Source: Pseudomonas sp. MMS21 TM103 | GTDB lineage: Bacteria; Pseudomonadota; Gammaproteobacteria; Pseudomonadales; Pseudomonadaceae | Length of the DNA stretch: 64,000 nt | NCBI RefSeq assembly: GCF_022132145.1 | Contig: NZ_JAJISP010000001.1 | Location: 1,364,001 to 1,428,000, forward strand | Direction: 5' to 3' | Shown: positions 57,756-64,000 of the stretch, piece by piece | Numbering within the stretch: the first letter of the stretch is position 1 | How the letters are laid out: the number at the start of each line of letters is the position of its first letter | The notes under the pieces: generated by a model | What the model was told of the DNA's origin: nothing | Databases searched by the model: none | Seen by the model: only the letters and a program-made list of their open reading frames with translations | Position numbers and translations under genes: made by a program

Positions 57756-58853
57756 TCAGGCCAGAGCCTCGGCGCTGGTTTTACGCTGAGCCCATCGCCA
57801 CTTCAGCCTGGGCTGGTAGAGAATCAGCACGTCGCAGGCCAGCAGGTAGAACAGCATCATTCCCTGGAACAGTTCGGTCAGCGATTGCGGCAGGTTGAGG
57901 GTCATCTGCGCGTTTTCCCCGCCGAGATAGAGCAGGGCCATCAGCAGGCCGGCGCAGAGGATGCCGAACGGATTGAGGCGGCCGAGAAAGGCCACGGTGA
58001 TCGCCGCGTAGCCGTAGCCGGGCGACACCTGCGGCACCAGCTGGCCGATCGGCCCACTGACTTCGCTGACGCCGGCCAGCCCGGCCAGGCCGCCGCTGAT
58101 CAGCAGCACCAGCCACACCAGTTTTTTCTCGCGAAAGCCGACGAAGCCGGCAGCGCGCTTGTCCAGGCCGAGCACCTTGATCTGGAAGCCGATAAAGCTC
58201 TTCTGCAGCAGCACCCACACCGCCACCAGGGCGAACAGGGCGAAGAACACGCCGATGTGCACGCGGCCGTCCTCGAACAGCTGCGGCAGACGGCTGGCAT
58301 CGCCGAACATCGCCGACTCGGGGAAGTTGAAGCCGTCCGGGTCCTTCAGCGGGCCGTGGACGAAGAACAGCAGCAGGTTGAGGGCAATGTAGTTGAGCAT
58401 GATGGTGGTAAGGATTTCATTGGCGTTGAACCGCGTGCGCAGCCAGGCCGCCAGCGCGCCCCAGGCGGCGCCGCCGAGCACGCCGGTGAGGATCACGCAG
58501 ACCAGCGCCCAAGGCGTGTCCCAACCGATGATATTGACCGCCACCGCGCTGCCGGCCAGGGCGCCGATCAATAGCTGGCCTTCGGCGCCGATGTTCCAGA
58601 TCCGCGCCTGGTAAGCCACCGCCAGGCCGAAGGCGCAGAGCAGGATCGGCAGGGCCTTGATCAGCAGTTCCGAGACGCCGTATGCATCGCTGATCGGCGC
58701 GATCAGCAGGGTGTGGAAGGTGACCAGCGGGTCGTGGCCGAGCACGGCGAACAGGATCGCCCCGCTGAGCAGGGTCAGCACCCCGGCGAGCAGCGGCGAG
58801 AGCAGGAGCATGGCGCGCGACTGCCGGGTACGGGGTTCGAGGGATAACAGCAT
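57756..58853 (-). CDS. ABC transporter permease, nucleoside-type (first)
   Basis: The 365-residue BPD_transp_2 permease has about nine TM helices and the motif YQARIWNIGAEGQLLIGALAG. LNANEILTTIMLNYIAL-like and GYGYAAITVAFLGRLNPFG are also characteristic of BMP-linked transporters. It lies 13 nt downstream of the ATPase gene. It is the partner of the permease at 56706. Confidence 0.92.
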   Translation of the reverse strand: MLLSLEPRTRQSRAMLLLSPLLAGVLTLLSGAILFAVLGHDPLVTFHTLLIAPISDAYGVSELLIKALPILLCAFGLAVAYQARIWNIGAEGQLLIGALAGSAVAVNIIGWDTPWALVCVILTGVLGGAAWGALAAWLRTRFNANEILTTIMLNYIALNLLLFFVHGPLKDPDGFNFPESAMFGDASRLPQLFEDGRVHIGVFFALFALVAVWVLLQKSFIGFQIKVLGLDKRAAGFVGFREKKLVWLVLLISGGLAGLAGVSEVSGPIGQLVPQVSPGYGYAAITVAFLGRLNPFGILCAGLLMALLYLGGENAQMTLNLPQSLTELFQGMMLFYLLACDVLILYQPRLKWRWAQRKTSAEALA

Positions 58854-58866
58854 GGCGGCGTTCTCG

Positions 58867-60408
58867 TCAGGTGGCGTCTTGCGGGGAATCGAACTGACCG
58901 GCCATCCAGCGCCCGACCTCCGCGGTATGGCTCTTGCCGGTGGCTTTCAGCGGCGACAGGCGGCCGCTGCACAGCGCCCCGAGGCGGTCGCTGATCTGGA
59001 ACAGTTCGTCGAGGTCTTCGGAGATCACCAGGATCGCCGCGCCGGCATCGCGCAGGGCGATCAGCGCGCGGTGGATGGCCGCCGCGGCGCCGACGTCCAC
59101 ACCCCAGGTGGGGTGGGCCGCGACCAGCAATTTCGGGTTCTGCAGGATCTCGCGCCCGATGATGAACTTCTGCAGGTTGCCGCCGGACAGGCTGCGCGCC
59201 GGGGTCCGTGCATCCGGCGTCTTCACCGCGAAGCGGCGGATGATTTCGTTGGCCAGCTCCAGCACCTTGTGCGAGCGGATCATGCCGCGCTGCAGCAGGC
59301 CCTGCTGGAAGGCGGTGAGCAGGGCATTGTCGGCCAAGCTCATTTCCGGCACGGCACCGTGGCCGAGGCGCTCGGCGGGAACGAAGGCCATGCCACGCTG
59401 GCGGCGGGCATCCGGGTAAAGGTTGGCCACCGGCTCGCCATCGATGCTGATGCGTGCGCTCTCGCTACGCGCCAGGCGCAGTTCGCCGCAGAGCAGGGCG
59501 AGCAGTTCGTCCTGGCCATTGCCGGCGACCCCGGCGATGCCGACGATCTCGCCGCTGCGCACCTCCAGGCGCAGGTTGCGCAGTGAAGTGCCGAACGGGT
59601 CGGCGTTGTGCCAGGTCAGGTCGTCCACGTGTAGCCGGGTCAGGCCACCCTCGGCCTTCGGGTAGCTGGCTTCCAGGCCTTCGGCATCGCCGACCATCAG
59701 CCGCGCCAGCTGCAGGTCGCTGCACTCGCTCGGCACACAGGCGCCGGACACCTGGCCACCGCGCAACACCGTGGCGCGGTGGCAGAGCGCGCGCACTTCG
59801 CCGAGCTTGTGGCTGATAAACAGGATGCTGCAACCTTCGGCCGCCAGGGCGCGCAGGGTGACGAACAGCTCGTCGACTTCCTGCGGGGTGAGCACCGAGG
59901 TCGGTTCGTCGAGGATCAGCAGGCGGATGTCCTGCATCAGGCAGCGGATGATCTCCACCCGTTGGCGCTCGCCGATCGACAGGCTGTGCACCAGCCGCTC
60001 CGGCTCCAAACCCATGCCGTAGCGCAACGAGACTTCGCGGATCTTCGGCTCCAGCTGCTGCGGCGTGCCGGCCTGGCGACCGAGGGCCAGGGCGATGTTC
60101 TCGGCCACCGTCAGGGTCTCGAACAACGAGAAGTGCTGGAACACCATGCCGATGCCCAGGCCGCGGGCCTGCGCCGGGTCGCGCACCCGCAACGCCTGGC
60201 CCTGCCAGAGCAACGCGCCGGAGTCGGGCTGGGTGACGCCGTAGATGATCTTCATCAGGGTGCTCTTGCCGGCACCGTTCTCGCCCAGCAGGGCATGGAT
60301 CTCCCCCGGCTGGATACGCAGGTCGATGCGGTCGTTGGCCAGGCAACCGGGGTAACGCTTGCTGATGGCACGCAGTTCCAGGCGCGCGGGCGACGTTGAA
60401 TGAGGCAT
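58867..60408 (-). CDS. ABC transporter ATPase, double-domain (nucleoside-type)
   Basis: The 513-residue protein has two ABC domains. The first has Walker A GENGAGKST, signature LSIGERQRVEI and Walker B LLILDEPTSVLT. The second has the degenerate nucleotide site GVAGNGQDE, signature LSGGNLQKFIIGRE and LLVAAHPTWGVDV. This arrangement is typical of BMP/simple-sugar importer ATPases. It is the first gene of the transporter cluster, and a RutR-like operator lies 38-60 nt upstream. Confidence 0.94.
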   Translation of the reverse strand: MPHSTSPARLELRAISKRYPGCLANDRIDLRIQPGEIHALLGENGAGKSTLMKIIYGVTQPDSGALLWQGQALRVRDPAQARGLGIGMVFQHFSLFETLTVAENIALALGRQAGTPQQLEPKIREVSLRYGMGLEPERLVHSLSIGERQRVEIIRCLMQDIRLLILDEPTSVLTPQEVDELFVTLRALAAEGCSILFISHKLGEVRALCHRATVLRGGQVSGACVPSECSDLQLARLMVGDAEGLEASYPKAEGGLTRLHVDDLTWHNADPFGTSLRNLRLEVRSGEIVGIAGVAGNGQDELLALLCGELRLARSESARISIDGEPVANLYPDARRQRGMAFVPAERLGHGAVPEMSLADNALLTAFQQGLLQRGMIRSHKVLELANEIIRRFAVKTPDARTPARSLSGGNLQKFIIGREILQNPKLLVAAHPTWGVDVGAAAAIHRALIALRDAGAAILVISEDLDELFQISDRLGALCSGRLSPLKATGKSHTAEVGRWMAGQFDSPQDAT

Positions 60409-60445
60409 GGGAGCTCGACGGTGATTATTCGTTAGCGGTGCATAA

Positions 60446-60468
60446 GCAAAAAACTGGCCAGTTAGTCA
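60446..60468. promoter_or_regulatory. RutR-like operator upstream of the ABC ATPase gene (O2)
   Basis: The segment GCAAAAAAC then TGGCCAGTTAGTCA matches the RutR palindrome TGACCA-nn-TGGTCA at 10 of 12 positions. On the minus strand it overlaps a possible CTGACT -35 and TTATGC -10 pair 18 bp apart, where a TetR repressor would block RNA polymerase. Confidence 0.65.
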
Positions 60469-60705
60469 GGAAAATGCTCGGGGCCCGTTCATGCGCTGCC
60501 GCGCCAGGCGCAGCCGGACCAAAGCCGCAGGCGTGAGCGCCCATCTGCCCGGTTATGGTGCGTGCAGGACACTGGCAAGCCACATCGGAGGGCACTAAAA
60601 GTTTAATGAAAACAAGCGCCTGGGCTTGCGCTGGGCGCTTGGTTGAATTTCGTACAGACACTGGCAAGGCCTTTGGCGACTGGCCTGGCGGCAGCTTTGC
60701 AGAGG

Positions 60706-60737
60706 TTATCCACAGGACCGTCCACAATAATTGTGGA
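60706..60737. other. DnaA box next to a perfect palindrome
   Basis: TTATCCACA at 60706-60714 is a perfect DnaA box. At 60721-60737 TCCACAAT-A-ATTGTGGA is a perfect 17-nt palindrome. The rest of the 397-nt gap (60409-60805) holds O2, a REP and no supported gene. A single box does not define an origin. Confidence 0.5.
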
Positions 60738-60756
60738 GTAATTGCCGGCGCATCCC

Positions 60757-60779
60757 GCAGGAGCGGCTTCAGCCGCGAG
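60757..60779. repeat. REP palindrome downstream of tetR
   Basis: GCAGGAGCGGCTTCAGCCGC with a 5-bp stem around TTCA is the common Pseudomonas REP core. It lies 27 nt past the tetR stop and could also help end that transcript. Confidence 0.7.
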
Positions 60780-60805
60780 CTAGGGCTGCCAACTCGCTTG
60801 CGGCG

Positions 60806-61486
60806 CTACGGCGGCGTCAGCCCGCAGCCCTTGAGAATGATGTGTATCAGGTTGTCGCTGGCCCGGCTGAAGTCCTGGTGGGTCAATTCGCCCCTGCCGG
60901 TGACTCGGCAGATCTGCGAGCCGAAGTCGGCGTAATGTTGGGTACTGCTCCATAGCAGGAAAATCAGCTGGGCCGGGTCCAGCGGGTCGATCTTGCCGGC
61001 CTCGATCCAGGCCTGGAACACCGCCGCGCGGCCATTGAACCAGCTGCAGTAGTCCTGGTTGAAATACTGGCTAAGGCAGGGGCTGCCAGCGATCACCTCC
61101 ATGGCAAAGATGCGCGAGGCTTCGGGGTGCTTGCGCGAGTAGTCCATCTTGGCGCGGATATAGCCAGCCAGCGCTTCGGCGGGGTCGTCATCGACGCTCA
61201 GGTGATTGAAGGTGCTGTCCCACAGCTCGAGGATATTGCTCAGCACCGCCAGGTACAGGCTCAGTTTATTGCTGAAGTAATAGTGCAGGTTGGCCTTGGG
61301 CAACCCGGCCTTGAGGGCGATGGCATTCATGCTGGTGCCCTTGAAACCATGCCGGGCGAACTCCTCGACAGCAGCCGCGAGGATGACCTCCTCATTCTGC
61401 TGGCGGATACGCCCCGCCGGTTTTTCCGCGTTATTGCAGTGCGAAGGGATATACAAATTCATCAGATTATCTGGCCGGTCGTGCAT
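60806..61486 (-). CDS. TetR-family regulator, RutR-like
   Basis: ATG 61486 gives 226 residues; ATG 61462 (MNLYIPSHC) is an alternative and the frame itself runs to 61555. The N-terminal TetR HTH (VILAAAVEEFARHGFKGTSM; LPKANLHYYFSNK) is followed by a RutR/YcdC-type ligand domain. LSNILELWDSTFN, PEASRIFAMEVIAGSP and SSTQHYADFGSQ parallel E. coli RutR, including identical STQHYADF. RutR senses uracil and thymine. It likely represses the adjacent importer, the OMP gene and itself through the four operators described. Confidence 0.9.
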   Translation of the reverse strand: MHDRPDNLMNLYIPSHCNNAEKPAGRIRQQNEEVILAAAVEEFARHGFKGTSMNAIALKAGLPKANLHYYFSNKLSLYLAVLSNILELWDSTFNHLSVDDDPAEALAGYIRAKMDYSRKHPEASRIFAMEVIAGSPCLSQYFNQDYCSWFNGRAAVFQAWIEAGKIDPLDPAQLIFLLWSSTQHYADFGSQICRVTGRGELTHQDFSRASDNLIHIILKGCGLTPP

Positions 61487-61500
61487 GTCTCGGGGTCTCT

Positions 61501-61523
61501 GCAATTTTCTGACCAGATGATCA
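61501..61523. promoter_or_regulatory. RutR-like operator upstream of tetR (O3)
   Basis: GCAATTTTC then TGACCAGATGATCA matches the RutR palindrome TGACCA-nn-TGGTCA at 11 of 12 positions, the best of the four. It lies 14 nt upstream of the tetR ATG, as expected for autoregulation. Confidence 0.7.
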
Positions 61524-61670
61524 TGAAAACGCCCAAGACCCATGACCCACACCACGACCCTGGCCAGGCGGTCGCCGACCCGCTCTGGGCGCGCGCCTGT
61601 CTAATCGTGCGGGACTGCCCTATAGTCCGGCGTTATCAGCGCCACCGCTGGTTCTCCAGGGAAGGCCCGC

Positions 61671-62390
61671 ATGCTGACCATCGAACGCATCTACCCCAAG
61701 CAACTCGACCCGAACAATGTCGACGACCAGAACACCCTGCGCATCCATATGCAGCGCTACCGTTTCGCCGCTGCCTGCCTGAGCGGCGAGCGCATCCTCG
61801 ACATGGCCTGCGGTTGTGGCTACGGCACCGCCTTGCTCGCCGAATTGCACCCGGACAAGGTGCTCGTGGGGGTAGACATCGACCCGGCCGCCATCGCCTA
61901 TGCCGAGGAGCACTACCGCCTGCCCAACCTTAGCTACCGCTGCGCCGATGCCCAGAGCTTCAGCGCCGAGCCGCGCTTCGACAGCATCGTCAGCCTGGAA
62001 ACCATCGAGCACCTGCCGAACCCGCAACAACTGGTCGCCAACTATGCCGCGCTGCTGGCCGAGCATGGCCAGGTGATCGCCTCAGTGCCCATCACCCCGA
62101 CCCTGGACGGCAACCCGCACCACCTGCATGACTTCAGCAAAGCCTCGTTTTTCACCCTGTTTCGCAGCCACGGTCTTCGCCCGGATCAGCAGTTCGAGCA
62201 GATCCAGTGGTGGCAATTCAAGGGCTTGTTCGCCAAACGCCCGATCAAGCAGCACCGCTCCGAAGGGGTGGGCAACGCCGTGCTGCAGTACTACCGCAAG
62301 CACCCGCTCTACCTGCTGCTGCGCCTGCGTTCGATGCTGCGCTACGGCTTCAGCAATCGCTACCTGACCTGCAATTTCAGGGCGCCCTGA
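61671..62390 (+). CDS. Class I SAM-dependent methyltransferase
   Basis: The 239-residue protein has motif I ILDMACGCGYGTALLAEL (about 43-60), the acidic loop VGVDIDPAAIAYAEE, and motif IV SIVSLETIEHLPNP. It resembles small-molecule or lipid methyltransferases (UbiE/Methyltransf_11 type). The gene stands alone; the substrate is unknown. Confidence 0.88.
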   Translation: MLTIERIYPKQLDPNNVDDQNTLRIHMQRYRFAAACLSGERILDMACGCGYGTALLAELHPDKVLVGVDIDPAAIAYAEEHYRLPNLSYRCADAQSFSAEPRFDSIVSLETIEHLPNPQQLVANYAALLAEHGQVIASVPITPTLDGNPHHLHDFSKASFFTLFRSHGLRPDQQFEQIQWWQFKGLFAKRPIKQHRSEGVGNAVLQYYRKHPLYLLLRLRSMLRYGFSNRYLTCNFRAP

Positions 62391-62438
62391 AAGCGCGGAA
62401 GTCGTGGGGTGGGAGTGGCGGGCGGTTAAGGGCGGCCA

Positions 62439-62536
62439 GTCCGGTGTGCGGAGAGAGCCCCCTCGCCAGGGGCGCGAGCAATGTGGGTTGGGTAATCCCT
62501 TACAGCATTCGAGCCGCTCGCTTCGCACACCGGGAC
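62439..62536. repeat. Element bounded by a 12-bp imperfect inverted repeat
   Basis: GTCCGGTGTGCG and CGCACACCGGGAC are complementary with one extra base and bound 98 nt with further internal stem potential (GCCCCC/GGGGC). It lies between the methyltransferase gene and the decayed NTF2-like gene. It could be a small mobile or REP-like element or a terminator structure. Confidence 0.45.
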
Positions 62537-62599
62537 GGACTAAAGCCCTCCCTTCACTTAGCGTTAGGCGACAGAATCCAAAATGGAGGAAGTCAAACG

Positions 62600-62993
62600 A
62601 TATCCAATTCCGAAGATGTACTCAGGGCAATGTGCCAGTCTTACGCAAATGCCATTACCGCAAGTGACTCGGCTAAATACGCAGCAATCTTCACCGAGGA
62701 CGCGATTCGGATGCCTCCAAGGGCAAATCCAGGATACGGTCGGGAACAGATTCAAAAGGGCGAGCAGGCAGGCTTCGACGTTGCAAAATGAAATGTGAGT
62801 TTTTCTCCCCGCAATGCGCTTTCGATTGCTGATCGACTGGGTATACGGCATCGCTGATGTCGAAGTCTTTCTGGTTGACCATGCTGATGGCAACACTGCC
62901 GATTTTCGATTAACGGCGTCGCGGCTACTGCAACAACAATCATCTGGTGGATGGTTAGTTGAGCGGCAGATGTGGAATCGCAAGCCAGAGTGA
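62600..62993 (+). pseudogene. Decayed NTF2-like (SnoaL/DUF4440) gene
   Basis: The frame reads SNSEDVLRAMCQSYANAIT, then SDSAKYAAIFTEDAIRMPP, an NTF2/SnoaL-type start. GGAGGA upstream is followed by ATA instead of ATG at 62600. At 62789 a TGA stands where a Trp codon is expected. One extra base near 62834 shifts the frame; the next frame continues DWVYGIADVEVFLVDHADG and ends VERQMWNRKPE at 62993. Two of the changes are G-to-A. The intact protein would be about 130 residues. Confidence 0.75.
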
Positions 62994-63560
62994 TTTTGTG
63001 GCGAAAATAACTGTATCTGAGGGCATTATTTGATCAGCTCCGTTAGTGCCAACGCTATAAGGAGCTCGCAGTAGAAATTTCTCCGGGCAATGACCAGCAG
63101 CTTAGCGAGGCGCTGCAGTCCATTGCGGCTTCGTCTCCAGCGCAGAGCCGCGCATGCTGGGTAACCCTCCTTGGTTCAGCTGCATCGTTGATTAGAGTTT
63201 TCCGCCTGTTGGTGATGCGTGAGCGGGGATAGTCGGTAGCTTGCTTGAATCCGGGCAGGAGAACTCCTAGGCTGTGAGTGTCCGGTTTCACTGTGCACAG
63301 GGGCTCCGTAGGCCGAGATCAAGGTTCACTACGGGGTGTGATACCCGACCCTGTTTCCCTTCCCGATCGGTATAGCGGTCCAAGCATTATCAGGTATGTC
63401 TTCGGCAAAACTCCCGGGCCCGCTGCCATTTATGTGAGGGCTGCATGATGATCAAGATACATACGAATTTCGCGCATCAACGGGGGGGCAAGGTGCGGCA
63501 GGGGGGGTACCGGGAGCCGAAACGGGCCGCAGTCCTCGATGCTTGTCTGTCGGCGGCGGT
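62994..63560. other. Non-coding or degraded stretch before the MFS gene
   Basis: No intact gene is supported in this 567-nt region, which is lower in GC than its surroundings and has frequent stops in all frames. Two G7 runs lie at 63482-63488 and 63501-63507, about 55-80 nt upstream of the MFS start. An antisense 78-codon frame at 63055-63291 shows no recognised family. It is probably a gene remnant or a boundary of an accessory segment. Confidence 0.5.
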
Positions 63561-64000
63561 ATGAGGTCTCTTTCGAGCACAGGATTTTCGCTGTTAGGTG
63601 CAGCGTTGGTCGCGATCAGTTTCGGGCTCGCGCGCTTCGCGTTCGGGCTGTTCGTGCCCCCTATCCGCGCCGAGCTGGAACTGACGCCGTACGTGATCGG
63701 CATCATCGGCGCGCTGCCGCTGATCAGTTTCTTGCTGGCCACGCTGGTCGCGCCGTTCGCCGCCGATCGCCTCGGTGCCCGCAACACCGCGGTGCTGTCC
63801 GGTGTTTTCGGCGTCGGCGGTCTGGCGCTGATCAGCCAGGCCTCTGCCGCCCTTTCGCTCGGCGTAGGCGTATTCGCCTGTGGCATCTGCACCGGCCTAA
63901 TGATGCCGGCGTTGACGGCCGCCATGCAGGCACTGGTGAAACGCTCGCTGCACGGACGCGTCAGCGCGGTCATGAACGCGGGTACCAGCATTGGCGTGAT
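63561..64000 (+). CDS. MFS transporter, YbfB-like (C-terminal part outside window)
   Basis: ATG 63561 opens a frame of 146 codons to the right edge: MRSLSSTGFSLLGAALVAIS. Four to five TM helices are visible, with FGLARFAFGLFVPPIRAEL and the MFS loop 2/3 motif VAPFAADRLGARNTAVLSG. CTGLMMPALTAAMQALVKR is the helix-4/5 region. It resembles YbfB/YjiJ-like major-facilitator exporters. The substrate is unknown. The gene is partial only because of the window edge. Confidence 0.85.
   Translation, partial: MRSLSSTGFSLLGAALVAISFGLARFAFGLFVPPIRAELELTPYVIGIIGALPLISFLLATLVAPFAADRLGARNTAVLSGVFGVGGLALISQASAALSLGVGVFACGICTGLMMPALTAAMQALVKRSLHGRVSAVMNAGTSIGV

Noticed and set aside
60409..60805. Chromosomal origin because of the DnaA box
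   Set aside because: There is only one perfect box, no AT-rich unwinding element, and no dnaA or rpmH nearby.
60555..60935. 126-residue open frame near the tetR end
   Set aside because: It reads through a REP element (SRRSGFSREL is a typical REP translation) and overlaps the tetR 3' end on the other strand.
62563..62569. GTTAGGC preceded by CACTTAGC, resembling the end of an integron attC site
   Set aside because: No matching RYYYAAC partner or proper attC fold was found within 150 nt upstream, and no second site follows the decayed gene.
63055..63291. 78-residue antisense open frame
   Set aside because: No family resemblance, no convincing start, and it lies in a degraded stretch.

Overview
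The window is about 64 kb of GC-rich (roughly 63-65 %) gamma-proteobacterial chromosome. Gene content, protein similarity and gene order point to Pseudomonas, in the neighbourhood of the origin-proximal block that carries fmt-def, hemF-aroE, trpBA-trpI, prlC and the aa3 cytochrome oxidase cluster. Locus comparisons with P. aeruginosa and P. putida are from memory, not from a search. No rRNA, tRNA, CRISPR array, intact insertion sequence or prophage was seen.

Layout. 1-8.9 kb holds housekeeping genes: rsmB (cut by the left edge), fmt and def; a LysM protein, dprA and tsaC; qor; hemF and aroE. 9.0-14.2 kb holds a SulP anion transporter and a choline-O-sulfate module (betC, choX, divergent LysR regulator). 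14.3-19.7 kb is a more variable stretch: pbpG, a DUF1348 protein, a damaged PNPOx/ferredoxin gene, a glutathione S-transferase and two tandem LysR genes. 19.8-23 kb is trpBA with divergent trpI. 23-28.4 kb carries small single genes (dodecin, luciferase-like monooxygenase, OsmC, lipoproteins, DUF1161, HAD phosphatase, gamma carbonic anhydrase). 28.6-35.8 kb holds a 7TMR-DISM diguanylate cyclase, prlC with a zinc-ribbon partner, a radical SAM gene behind a good LexA box, a beta carbonic anhydrase and a conserved gene. 36.1-44.6 kb is the complete aa3 oxidase and assembly cluster: coxB, coxA, ctaG, coxC, SURF1, an uncharacterised membrane gene, ctaA, cyoE and SCO. 44.7-52.99 kb holds a VOC/LysR pair, metNIQ, a lipoprotein, and znuBC-zur divergent from znuA with a Zur-type operator between.

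53.1-61.5 kb is the most interesting block: a Tsx/OmpK-like outer-membrane channel, an isopenicillin-N-synthase-like Fe(II)/2OG oxygenase, a complete BMP-type (nucleoside-type) ABC importer and a TetR regulator that shares the STQHYADF motif with E. coli RutR. I find four related sequences resembling the RutR operator (TGACCA-nn-TGGTCA). They lie upstream of tetR, the ATPase gene, the BMP gene and the tsx-like gene, so the block reads as one nucleobase/nucleoside uptake and modification regulon.

61.7-64 kb has a SAM methyltransferase, then about 1.2 kb without an intact gene that contains a decayed NTF2-like gene (start codon lost, internal stop, frameshift), and finally an MFS transporter cut by the right edge.

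The first 11 kb also contains four related intergenic inverted repeats with TAGGGTG...CACCCTA-type ends. A different REP-type family appears at 57.7 and 60.8 kb.
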